15,903 bases of DNA from NCBI GenBank assembly GCA_020850915.1, contig JADZDV010000127.1:1-15903 (forward strand), given 5' to 3'. The stretch is from Chloroflexota bacterium. GTDB lineage: Bacteria > Chloroflexota > UBA6077 > JADZDV01. This document shows positions 1 through 6,860 of this stretch, piece by piece. Below the pieces are notes generated by a model. That model saw only the letters and a list, made by a program, of their open reading frames with translations, did not search any database and was not told the DNA's origin. The position numbers and the translations under genes were made by a program. Position 1 is the stretch's first letter; each line of letters starts with the position of its first letter.

Positions 1-1312
1 GGGGGTGCTGGCGGAGCACATCCTCCACGTCCTCCGGCCAGACCTTCAGACCGGACGGCAACGCGATGAGATCCTTCGCTCGCCCCACGATCTTCACGTA
101 ACCATGGGCGTCGATCTCCGCCAGGTCCCCGGTGGAGTACCAGCCGTCCCTCAGCACCTCCGCCGTGCGCGCCGGGTCGCGCCAGTAGCCGCGCATCACG
201 TTCGGCCCGCGCACCAGCAGCTCACCATCCCCGCTGAGCCGCGGCTCGACGTCCCGCAAGGCGCGGCCCACGCTGCCGAGCGGCGTGCGGCCGTCCGGCG
301 AGCCGAGGGTGATGACCGGCGAGCACTCGCTGGTGCCGTAGCCCTGGACCACCCGGACGCCAAAGCGCTCCCAGAGGCGATGAGTCTCCTCCGGCAGCGC
401 GGCCCCACCGGACAGCAGCAAGCGAAGGTGGCCGCCCAGCTTCTGATGGAGCGGCCAGAAGACCCACCGCCGCGCCGGGAGCGGCAGGCGGCGCGCCAGC
501 GCGTACATTGCCCGGAGCAGCCGGGGCGGCAGCCGCCGGGCGAGCTGCTCCTCCAGGGCACGGCCCAGCAGGAGCAGGATCTGGGGCACCACCACCATGT
601 GGGTAATCCGCTGCTCCACCAACACCCGCTGCACGTCCGCCGCCCGCCGACTCGGGACGTAGTGGACGGCCGCGCCGCTGGCCAGGGTGTGGAGCAGGCC
701 GGTCAGCTCCAGCAGGTGCGAGAGCGGCAGGATGCTGGCGAGCCGACAGGAGCTATCCAGAGGGACCCGCTCGGGAATCGCGTCAACCTGCGAGCAGAGA
801 TTGGCATGGCTGATCATGCAGCCCTTCGGCGTGCCGGTCGTGCCGGAGGTGAACATCAACGCGGCCAGCTCCTCCCCGGGCCGGGCCCAGGGAGGGGTCG
901 CTGTCTTGCCGCCACGGCTGCCCGGCTCCCACCACTCGGTGACCTCCGCGCCGCGCGCCCAGGCGGGACGCTCGCCGTAGCCGGCGACGATGGCGCGCGG
1001 CTCGACGGCCGCCAGCACGCGCGCGCCGCCCTCCGGGTTCATCTCGCGGTCGAACGGCACCGCCACCGCGCCGAGCCGCCAGATGGCGAAGAGGTAGACT
1101 GGCGTCTGCCAGTGGTTCGGCGCCCACAGCACCACGCGGTCGCCCTCGCCCACGCCGAGCTCGGCCAGCTCCGCGGCCAGACGGTCGGTCAGGTCCAGGA
1201 GCTGCCGACCGGTGAGGGTGCGCCAGACGAGCCCGTCCTGGCCGCCGACGGCCGGCGCGTCCGGGTAGGCTCTGGCCCGGGCCTGCAACAGCTCGTACAG
1301 ATGCGCGAACAC
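1..1312 (-). CDS. AMP-dependent acyl-CoA synthetase/ligase (3' end beyond window)
   Basis: This adenylate-forming enzyme of the ANL superfamily activates a carboxylic acid with ATP and transfers it to CoA. It has no stop before the left edge, so 437 residues of the N-terminal part are visible. Seen: the phosphate-binding A3 motif FTSGTTGTPKG (about residues 154-164), VVVPQILLLL near 240-250, the A5 motif YGTSE (325-329), the A7 motif YSTGD ending at D396, and the A8 hinge GYVKIVGRAKD (about 402-412). The C-terminal domain with the A10 lysine lies outside. The GTG at 1312 is chosen because GGGAGG sits about 6 bases upstream and the protein begins with the usual LYELLQARARAYPDAPAV-type start. 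The overall form fits long/medium-chain fatty acid CoA ligases, but the substrate cannot be read from the sequence. It is divergent from the SGNH hydrolase. Confidence 0.93.
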   Translation of the reverse strand, partial: MFAHLYELLQARARAYPDAPAVGGQDGLVWRTLTGRQLLDLTDRLAAELAELGVGEGDRVVLWAPNHWQTPVYLFAIWRLGAVAVPFDREMNPEGGARVLAAVEPRAIVAGYGERPAWARGAEVTEWWEPGSRGGKTATPPWARPGEELAALMFTSGTTGTPKGCMISHANLCSQVDAIPERVPLDSSCRLASILPLSHLLELTGLLHTLASGAAVHYVPSRRAADVQRVLVEQRITHMVVVPQILLLLGRALEEQLARRLPPRLLRAMYALARRLPLPARRWVFWPLHQKLGGHLRLLLSGGAALPEETHRLWERFGVRVVQGYGTSECSPVITLGSPDGRTPLGSVGRALRDVEPRLSGDGELLVRGPNVMRGYWRDPARTAEVLRDGWYSTGDLAEIDAHGYVKIVGRAKDLIALPSGLKVWPEDVEDVLRQHP

Positions 1313-1418
1313 CCTGGACCTCCCGCGATTCCGACCGGTGGCGGGAGGCGACCGATTCCGAGCGCCCCGTCTCTGCTGAGACGCGCTCGGCAGACGACCG
1401 CGCCGCCGAACGGACTAG

Positions 1419-1447
1419 AGGATAGGCCTTCGTCGACACAAGAGTAA
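1419..1447 (-). promoter_or_regulatory. Candidate sigma70-type promoter of the acyl-CoA ligase
   Basis: On the minus strand TTACTC (1442-1447) and TATCCT (1419-1424) are separated by exactly 17 bases. A start of transcription near 1412 would give a leader of about 100 bases before the GTG. The -35 match is weak, so this is a spacing-based suggestion. Confidence 0.4.
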
Positions 1448-1537
1448 CACGAAGGCAACGTGACGAGAGTGTGATGCGAACGGCGCTCCATGGAACATGG
1501 TTTGCCGCGGACCAGGGGTGGCGAGCGAGCGCTTCAA

Positions 1538-1566
1538 ACGGCAACGTGCCGTTGACCTTGGTCAAC
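1538..1566. promoter_or_regulatory. Two adjacent palindromes upstream of the SGNH hydrolase
   Basis: ACGGCA-ACG-TGCCGT (1538-1552) is a perfect 6+6 inverted repeat. It overlaps by two bases a second perfect one, GTTGACC-TT-GGTCAAC (1551-1566). Both lie 70-95 bases before the hydrolase ATG, in the divergent gap. This looks like an operator for a dimeric regulator. No regulator gene is nearby, and no good -35/-10 pair could be set around it. Confidence 0.4.
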
Positions 1567-1632
1567 GCCGGCCGCGCACCAGCAGTGGCAGACTACCCTG
1601 TGTGTCGTGCGCTGAGTCCGTGAGGAGGAGTC

Positions 1633-2538
1633 ATGTGTATACCGCGGATGGCGATCCCAGTGTTGGGGATCGTGTTGCTGCTCACGCCGACCGCGAGCCT
1701 GGCTGCTCGGGGGCGCTTCTACGTCGCACTGGGCGACTCCGTCGCCGAGGGCGTCGCGGCAACCGACTACTACGGCTACGTCCCGAGGTTCAGGTCGGAG
1801 CTGGAGCGGTTGCACGGACCCGTCGAGCTGCTGAACGTCGCTCGTGGTGGGGTTCGCAGCCACGAGCTGATCGTGCAAGCGCGTGGCGACCCGGCGGTGC
1901 GCAACGCGCTCAGGCGGGCCAATGTGGTGACGATCAGCGTTGGCGGGAACAACCTGCTCGCCTGTGGCACGGAGAACTTCGCGGTCATCGCCGTGGTGTG
2001 CGCGGAGAGCGGCGTCGCCGCGTTCCACGCCGACTGGCCAGAGCTGCTCGCGGAGCTGCGCACCGGCAGCCCCACGAGCCTCAGTACCACGGCCAACATC
2101 CTCGCGACCACCGTCTACAACCCCTATCCCGGCGACGATCCGCGCTACGCCGAGGCGGAAGCGTACGTCGAGCGGATCAACGCGGAGATCCGTGACCCCG
2201 CCCTCCAGGCCGCCTACGGCTATTCCGTCGTGGACGTGCACGACGACTTCGCCGGCCGGCTCCCGGACGGCCGCTGGAAGGTCTGCGCCTGGCTCGCCTT
2301 CTGCCTGGGCCTGCGCGACCCGCACCCAACCGACGCCGGCCACGAGGAGATCGCCCGTCTGCACACCGCGGCCTACGCCGCGCGGGTCGCGCGCACGGGG
2401 ATTTCTCAGAGCACCCTACAGTTGGTTGGTCCGCCTCTGTTTGGCGGCCTCCTACCGGGTGATCCCTCCCAGCGTCAGACCCGTAGGATCCTGCCGATCT
2501 TGTCGTACACGCCGTCCGGGCAATCGAGGTCCTTGTAG
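1633..2538 (+). CDS. Secreted SGNH/GDSL-family hydrolase
   Basis: This is a serine esterase/lipase-like hydrolase, probably exported. An N-terminal signal peptide is visible (basic start, hydrophobic core about residues 7-20, ASLAA cleavage-type site near 21-25). The SGNH blocks are in order: GDS with nucleophile S36, NVARGG (block II glycine near 72), GGNN with N106, and RDPHPT with D229 and H231. AGGAGG lies just before the ATG. The recognisable domain ends near residue 252. The last ~48 residues (from about 2390) are unlike a normal SGNH end, and the final 64 bases overlap an antisense cysteine-rich frame, so the tail may be read-through into unrelated DNA after loss of the original stop. 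The fold is clear; the substrate (lipid, acetylated sugar or other ester) is unknown. Confidence 0.87.
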   Translation: MCIPRMAIPVLGIVLLLTPTASLAARGRFYVALGDSVAEGVAATDYYGYVPRFRSELERLHGPVELLNVARGGVRSHELIVQARGDPAVRNALRRANVVTISVGGNNLLACGTENFAVIAVVCAESGVAAFHADWPELLAELRTGSPTSLSTTANILATTVYNPYPGDDPRYAEAEAYVERINAEIRDPALQAAYGYSVVDVHDDFAGRLPDGRWKVCAWLAFCLGLRDPHPTDAGHEEIARLHTAAYAARVARTGISQSTLQLVGPPLFGGLLPGDPSQRQTRRILPILSYTPSGQSRSL

Positions 2539-2744
2539 ACGTTGCAGGCGTTCAGATCCTCGGGATTCGGGCAGATCGGAACGTCCTGCTCCCGCTGCCG
2601 CTCGAGGACACGTTCGCGCCTGAGCGGGTGGAAGTCGCGCCCCTGGACCTGGCGGCATAGGGCGCGGGCGTGACAGACATACGGTCTGCCACAGGACGTG
2701 CCAGGCGGGCCGGCGCTGGCGTCCTGGGTGACAAATGTCCCGGT
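2475..2744 (-). pseudogene. Cysteine-rich gene remnant without a start codon
   Basis: On the minus strand a frame of 89 codons stays open from just after a TAA (2745-2747) to a TGA at 2475-2477. Codon use is strongly G/C-ending, as in the real genes here, and the product has a regular pattern of cysteines: CGRPYVCHARALC, then ICPNPEDLNACNVYKDLDCPDG, ending DGVYDKIGRILRV. There is no in-frame ATG, GTG or TTG, and the open frame begins inside the loop of an inverted repeat. This suggests the 3' part of a gene whose beginning was lost. The paired cysteines suggest metal binding or disulfides, but the family is not recognised. It overlaps the end of the convergent SGNH frame by 64 bases. Confidence 0.45.
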
Positions 2745-2760
2745 TTATTCGGGACAAATG
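2730..2760. repeat. Inverted repeat TGTCCCG/CGGGACA with flanking GACAAATG direct repeats
   Basis: TGTCCCG (2736-2742) and CGGGACA (2750-2756) form a perfect 7-base inverted repeat around an AT-rich loop, GTTTATT. The octamer GACAAATG occurs at 2730-2737 and again at 2753-2760. The arrangement is reminiscent of terminal repeats of some insertion sequences, or a regulator site. No transposase is next to it. Confidence 0.5.
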
Positions 2761-2799
2761 GAAGCGCCGGGCGCGCGGCGGCAGGTCTACGATGCGGGT

Positions 2800-3070
2800 G
2801 CGGGGACGGAGTCTCTGCAACGTGAGCGATTCGGGCGAGCCGACGAGTCTGGCAAGGCGATCGGTCCGTCTGGTCCTGGAGGTGCTACAGGTTGATTGAC
2901 CCCAGACGAGTCCGGCGCGGCGAGTAAGCGGGAGCGGTCACCAGGGCCAGCCAGGGACGCGGCCCAGCACTGAATGCTCGATCCCCCCGATTGAGGCCGG
3001 CAGGATTCTCGATCGAGACAGCGGAAGCTCCGTTCAGACAGGGAGAGCAATGGTTGCTCTCCCTGTTTTT
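2800..3070 (+). ncRNA. Possible small RNA ending at an orphan terminator
   Basis: No convincing plus-strand gene ends before the strong terminator at 3038-3070. A -10-like TACGAT (2788-2793), set in the same context GGTCTACRATGCG as the dehydrogenase -10 element at 3156-3168, lies about 245 bases upstream of the hairpin. A transcript from about 2800 to 3070 would be an untranslated RNA of about 270 bases. No known RNA family was recognised and the -35 region is poor, so this is a suggestion only. Confidence 0.25.
3038..3070 (+). terminator. Strong rho-independent terminator
   Basis: ACAGGGAGAGCAA (3038-3050) pairs perfectly over 13 bases with TTGCTCTCCCTGT (3054-3066) around a TGG loop, and the stem runs into a T tract ending at 3070. 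It has plus-strand polarity. There is no clear plus-strand gene directly upstream apart from the SGNH hydrolase, which ends 500 bases away. Confidence 0.85.
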
Positions 3071-3158
3071 GTGCTTCCGGGAAGGCCTGTCGGGGCGCGA
3101 CGCGGCCCGCGCACGGGCTGATCGCGAGGAGCGCCGCTTCGGAGTGGGATGGCTGGTC

Positions 3159-3164
3159 TACAAT
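3159..3164 (+). promoter_or_regulatory. -10 element of the aldehyde dehydrogenase
   Basis: TACAAT at 3159-3164 is a good -10 box. The matching -35 region (about 3136-3143, CTTCGG) is weak. Transcription from about 3171 would leave an 85-base leader before the ATG at 3256. It also makes the upstream in-frame ATG at 3163 unusable. Confidence 0.45.
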
Positions 3165-3255
3165 GCGAACGAGACTCGTGACCCCGGAGTTCAGGGCCGC
3201 TCCCAGCGTGGGAAGGTGCTCGGGCGGGGATGTCACAACGTTGGAGAAGCGCTCA

Positions 3256-4704
3256 ATGGATGAATTGCTGAACTACATCGGCGGCGAGTGGCGGCGGACC
3301 TCGGCTGGTAAGACACTGTCGAACACCAATCCGGCTCACTCGGATCGCGTGATCAACCTCTCCCAGGTCTCCACCGCGGACGAGGCGATACGGGCAATCG
3401 ACGCGGCAGAGAAGGCGTTCCCCGCCTGGGCGGATGCGCCGTCGCCGGAGCGCGGCAAGATCGTCCTGAAGGCGGCGCAGATCATCGAGGACCGCAAGGT
3501 CGAGATCGCCCGTGCGCTGACCACGGAGGAGGGCAAGATCCTGCCCGAGGCGATCGGCGAGCTGGATCGCGGTCTGGCGAACATGTACTTCGCCGGCAGC
3601 GAGGGCACGCGGATGCATGGCCAGACGATCCCGTCAGCCGTGAGGAATGTGCTGATCTACACCGAGCGGGCGCCGCTGGGCGTGGTCGGCATCATCACCC
3701 CCTGGAACTTCCCGTTCTGCATCCCGGCCTGGAAGATCGCCCCGGCTCTGGTGGCAGGCAACACGATCGTCTTCAAGCCGGCCTCGCTGGTGCCCTGGTG
3801 CGCGCAGCTCCTGGTCCAGGCGTTCGAGGAGGCCGGTCTGCCCAAGGGCGTGCTCAACCTGATCACCGGCCCTGGCGGCGCCGTCGGCAACGCGATCGTG
3901 GACGATCCGCGGGTCAAGGCGATCAGCTTCACCGGCTCGAACGCGGTCGGCAACGCGCTGTACGCCCAGGCGGCGAAGCGCATGTGCAAGGTGCAGCTCG
4001 AGCTGGGCGGCAAGAACCCGGTCATCGTCCTGGACGACGCCGACCTGCCGCGGGCCGCGGCCGATGTGGCGACCGGCGCCTGGGGCTCGAGTGGCCAGCG
4101 CTGCACCGCCACCAGCCGGGCGGTCGTGCTGGAGCCGGTCTACAAGGAGTTCGTCGAGCTGGTAGCCGACAAGGCCGAACAGATCGTCACCGGCGACGGT
4201 CTGGAGCAGGGCATCACCATGGGTCCGATCGTCGATCAGAGCCAGATGGAGACGGTCCTCAGCTACATCAAGAAGGGCCAGGAGGACGGCGCCACCCTGC
4301 TGCTGGACGGCAGCACGCCGAGCAAGCCGAGCCTGCGCGAGGGCTACTTTGTGGAGCCGACGATCTTCACGGACGTCAAGCCGAACATGACCATCGCCCA
4401 GGATGAGATCTTCGGCCCGGTCCTCTCGATCATGCCCGCCAGGGATTTTGACCAGGCGATCGCATACGCGAACGACGTCCGCTACGGCCTGTCGTCGTCG
4501 GTCTACACGCGAGACCTCGGCAAAGCGCTGTCCTACGCCAGGCGCAGCGAGGCGGGCATGCTGCACGTCAACATCCCGACCCTTGGCGGCGAGGCGCAGG
4601 TGCCGTTTGGCGGCATCAAGGCGAGCGGCCTCGGCAGCCACGAGTGCGGCGAGGCAGGCTTCGAGTTCTTCACCGACGAGCGCATCGTCTACGTGGCCGG
4701 GTAG
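3256..4704 (+). CDS. NAD(P)-dependent aldehyde dehydrogenase
   Basis: This cytosolic enzyme oxidises an aldehyde to the acid with NAD(P)+. The 482 residues span the whole family length. Seen: TPWNFP with N151, FKPAS with K174, the cofactor loop FTGS (225-228), ELGGKNP with the general base E249, and GQRCTATSR with the catalytic C283. The GQ[RK]CTATSR form is typical of 2,5-dioxovalerate (alpha-ketoglutaric semialdehyde) dehydrogenases and related semialdehyde enzymes, so a sugar-acid or semialdehyde substrate is favoured but not proven. The ATG at 3256 is chosen over the in-frame ATG at 3163 because GGAG lies 9 bases upstream and MDELLNYIGGEW is the normal family start. It is apparently a single-gene unit ending in a strong terminator. 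Confidence 0.95.
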   Translation: MDELLNYIGGEWRRTSAGKTLSNTNPAHSDRVINLSQVSTADEAIRAIDAAEKAFPAWADAPSPERGKIVLKAAQIIEDRKVEIARALTTEEGKILPEAIGELDRGLANMYFAGSEGTRMHGQTIPSAVRNVLIYTERAPLGVVGIITPWNFPFCIPAWKIAPALVAGNTIVFKPASLVPWCAQLLVQAFEEAGLPKGVLNLITGPGGAVGNAIVDDPRVKAISFTGSNAVGNALYAQAAKRMCKVQLELGGKNPVIVLDDADLPRAAADVATGAWGSSGQRCTATSRAVVLEPVYKEFVELVADKAEQIVTGDGLEQGITMGPIVDQSQMETVLSYIKKGQEDGATLLLDGSTPSKPSLREGYFVEPTIFTDVKPNMTIAQDEIFGPVLSIMPARDFDQAIAYANDVRYGLSSSVYTRDLGKALSYARRSEAGMLHVNIPTLGGEAQVPFGGIKASGLGSHECGEAGFEFFTDERIVYVAG

Positions 4705-4736
4705 CCGTTACTCCCAGCACGTACGCCAGAGATGGT

Positions 4737-4776
4737 GAGGATCGCCCTGACTCCCGCGGGAGCCAGGGCGATCCTC
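4737..4776. terminator. Long two-way terminator hairpin after the aldehyde dehydrogenase
   Basis: GAGGATCGCCCTG (4737-4749) pairs perfectly with CAGGGCGATCCTC (4764-4776). The inner CTCCCGCGGGAG can extend the stem. TTTC follows on the plus strand. It separates the dehydrogenase from the convergent cupin gene, which ends at 4853. Confidence 0.85.
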
Positions 4777-4852
4777 TTTCGCCCCTGGCCGGCGTCCACG
4801 ACCTCCCTCGAGTCCTCGAAGTCCGTTCGGTCATCCCCCGCCACCCCGGCCT

Positions 4853-5215
4853 TCAGACCTCCACATCCACAAAACTCATCCCCACCTCTACCGAGGGGTA
4901 CGCCACGCACAGTAGCACCGGCCGATCGCCGATGTTCCTGAGCCCGTGGACCACGTTCGCCGGCGCCACGAAGGTCAGCCGGCGCCCCCGGACCTCGATC
5001 CGCTCGTCGCCGCGGAGAATCCGCACGTCCCCGTCCAGGACGGTCACGGACTCCTCCACCAGGTGGGTGTGCGGACGGACCACGCCGCCGACGTCAACCG
5101 TGACCATGCCCTGGGTGATGGCGCCAGAGCCGTACTTCCGATCCATCACCAGCAGCCGGGTCAGACCTGGATAGGGCGAAACCGGCTCCAGCTCGTCGTG
5201 GAACACGATGTTCAT
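4853..5215 (-). CDS. Small single-domain cupin protein
   Basis: A 120-residue conserved beta-barrel cupin. Both canonical motifs are complete: G43(X)5H49-X-H51(X)3E55(X)6G62, and P85-X-N87(X)2H90(X)3N94. The metal ligands H49, H51, E55 and H90 are all present, so it should bind one divalent metal. It has no signal peptide or extra domain. GGAGGT lies 6-7 bases before the ATG at 5215. It starts 67 bases behind the MFS transporter on the same strand and likely shares its mRNA. This suggests that it acts on, or senses, the compound the transporter moves. The exact role (isomerase, dioxygenase or ligand-binding protein) is unknown. Confidence 0.9.
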   Translation of the reverse strand: MNIVFHDELEPVSPYPGLTRLLVMDRKYGSGAITQGMVTVDVGGVVRPHTHLVEESVTVLDGDVRILRGDERIEVRGRRLTFVAPANVVHGLRNIGDRPVLLCVAYPSVEVGMSFVDVEV

Positions 5216-5282
5216 AGAGGACCTCCATGTCCAACTGGGTGTGGCGCGTGCCGCCCCGGGGTGGGCAGGCAGGCGCTCGTGC

Positions 5283-6638
5283 TCAGCCCCCCGCGATCTC
5301 CTCCAGGCTGCGCTCGCGCGTCTCCTCGCCCAGCAGCCAGACGATCGTCGCCCCGATGAGCATGACCGCCATGAACGCCAGGAAGACGGTCTGGTCGCCG
5401 CCGAACAGGCCGATCTGGACGGCGATGCTCAGCGGCGCGACGATCGCGAACAGGCGGCCGATCGCCGCCGCGGCGCCGGCCCCCGTGCCGCGCAGGCGGG
5501 TCGGGTACAGCTCCGGGGTGTAGGCGTAGACGACACCCCAGGCGCCGAGGTTGAAGAAGGAGATGACCGAGCCCCAGATCAGGATCGCCGTGACGTCCTT
5601 CGCCTCCAGGGCCACCTGGCCGAAGAAGTACGCGCCGACAGCGCACAGCAGCAGGAACGCGACCAGGGTGGGCTTCCGGCCCAGGCGCTCCACCAGGTAC
5701 GCCGCGGCGAAGTAGCCCGGTATCTGGGCCACGGCGATGATCAGGTTGAAGAGCAGCGCCTGGTCCAGGCTGAAGCCCTTGCGGACGAACTGGAGCGGCA
5801 GCCAGAGGAAGATGCCGTAGTAGGAGAAGTTCATCGTCGCCCACATGACCCACAGGACGACGGTGCGCTTGAGGAAGATGCCGGCGAACAGCTCGCGGAA
5901 GGCAACCCTGGGGAGCGGTTGAGTCAGGCGATGCGACGGCCACTCACGCGCCTTGCCATACTGCTTCACGCCGGACGCCTGTTCCACCGAGCGCACCACC
6001 TGCTCGGCCTCACGCAGGCGGCCGCTGGCCGCCAGGAACCGCGGCGACTCGGGCAGGCCGCGCCGGACGACGAAGACGTACAGCGCCGGCAGAGCGCCAG
6101 CCAGGAAGGCCACCCGCCAGCCGAAGCTCGGGATCAGCAGGAAGCCGATCAGGGCGGCCAGGACGGAGCCGTAGGCCCAGAAGCTCTCGAGCAGGACCAC
6201 CATCCAGCCCCGCCGCGTCCGCGGCGCGAACTCCGAGACGAGGGTGCTCGCGACCGGCAGCTCGCCGCCCAGGCCGATGCCGGCCAGGAAGCGCATCAGC
6301 ATGAGCATGCCAGCGCCGTTCGAGAGGGCCGAGAGCCCGGTGAAGATGCTGTAGATCAGCAGCGTCGACTGGAAGATCGCCTTGCGGCCGATCCGGTCGG
6401 CCAGCAGGCCGGCGATCGTGGCGCCGACGAACATGCCGAGCAGGTTGATGCTGTTGATCCAGGTGCTCGTCGTCGGATCGAGCGACCACTCGCGGCTGAC
6501 CGCCGCGACGACCGAGCCGACGATCAGGATGTCCGCCGCGTCGAACATCCAGCCGAGGCCGGCCACGGTGAGCAGCTTCCAGTGGAAGCGCGAGAGTGGG
6601 ACCGCGTCGAGACGAGCGGTGAAGTCGGCGACCGCCAT
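5283..6638 (-). CDS. MFS transporter (sugar/aromatic-acid porter type)
   Basis: This inner-membrane secondary transporter of 451 residues has the 12-helix pattern. Seen: acidic residues in helix 1 (FDAADI, D33 and D36), the loop 2-3 signature GLLADRIGRK (77-86), RFLAGIGLGGELP (about 116-128), and PESPRFL (about 196-202) after helix 6. These features fit the sugar porter/AAHS/NiaP-SV2 branch, often proton symporters for organic acids, nicotinate or sugars. The ATG at 6638 is chosen because the protein start MAVADFTARLDAVPLSRFHW is normal for the branch and GGAG lies 9 bases upstream. The frame stays open far upstream, but that part is antisense to metX. It has its own promoter, and the cupin gene follows. 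Confidence 0.93.
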   Translation of the reverse strand: MAVADFTARLDAVPLSRFHWKLLTVAGLGWMFDAADILIVGSVVAAVSREWSLDPTTSTWINSINLLGMFVGATIAGLLADRIGRKAIFQSTLLIYSIFTGLSALSNGAGMLMLMRFLAGIGLGGELPVASTLVSEFAPRTRRGWMVVLLESFWAYGSVLAALIGFLLIPSFGWRVAFLAGALPALYVFVVRRGLPESPRFLAASGRLREAEQVVRSVEQASGVKQYGKAREWPSHRLTQPLPRVAFRELFAGIFLKRTVVLWVMWATMNFSYYGIFLWLPLQFVRKGFSLDQALLFNLIIAVAQIPGYFAAAYLVERLGRKPTLVAFLLLCAVGAYFFGQVALEAKDVTAILIWGSVISFFNLGAWGVVYAYTPELYPTRLRGTGAGAAAAIGRLFAIVAPLSIAVQIGLFGGDQTVFLAFMAVMLIGATIVWLLGEETRERSLEEIAGG

Positions 6639-6720
6639 CGCTAACGCTCCTCGTCGATGAGATAGCGGGGTCGGTGAAGGGTGTCCGAATGGTGAGGTGC
6701 TGTCGAGCCGCGCGGGGACA

Positions 6721-6749
6721 ATCCTAGATCGTTTCTGGACGTAACTCAA
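6721..6749 (-). promoter_or_regulatory. Sigma70-type promoter of the MFS-cupin operon
   Basis: On the minus strand TTGAGT (6744-6749) and TAGGAT (6721-6726) are separated by exactly 17 bases. Transcription would begin near 6714, giving a leader of about 75 bases to the ATG at 6638. Confidence 0.6.
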
Positions 6750-6823
6750 CCCAGCCGCGCGGTCGTGCGCCCCTACGCCGACCGTTCCAACAGAAGTCAG
6801 TCGTCGCGACGACGCCGGCAATA

Positions 6824-6853
6824 TTGTCCGCGCCTGAGAGGTTGGGCTACTTT
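6824..6853 (+). promoter_or_regulatory. Promoter of the metX operon, apparently leaderless
   Basis: TTGTCC (6824-6829) and TACTTT (6848-6853) are 18 bases apart. The expected transcription start, about 7 bases after the -10 box, falls at 6859-6861, which is the metX ATG itself. No usable ribosome binding site precedes that ATG. Confidence 0.5.
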
Positions 6854-6860
6854 CCGTACT

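Larger units (their letters stand above)
2539..3255. other. Long gene-poor stretch before the aldehyde dehydrogenase
   Basis: About 700 bases without an intact gene. It holds the cysteine-rich remnant (minus), the TGTCCCG inverted repeat, a -10-like TACGAT at 2788-2793, a palindrome CTCGATCGAG at 3008-3017, a strong intrinsic terminator at 3038-3070 and the dehydrogenase promoter region around 3159. Other open frames here have no ribosome site and unbiased codon use. Confidence 0.7.

Noticed and set aside
5..1447. 480-codon open frame on the plus strand
   Set aside because: It is antisense to the acyl-CoA ligase, has repetitive Arg/Gln/Pro/His composition and no ribosome site; the ligase motifs on the minus strand are decisive.
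2787..3236. 149-codon minus-strand frame
   Set aside because: It reads through the intrinsic terminator and the dehydrogenase promoter, has mixed codon use and no recognisable domain.
3163..3255. 31-residue N-terminal extension of the aldehyde dehydrogenase
   Set aside because: The ATG at 3163 overlaps the -10 box TACAAT, has no ribosome site and the extension is not typical of the family.
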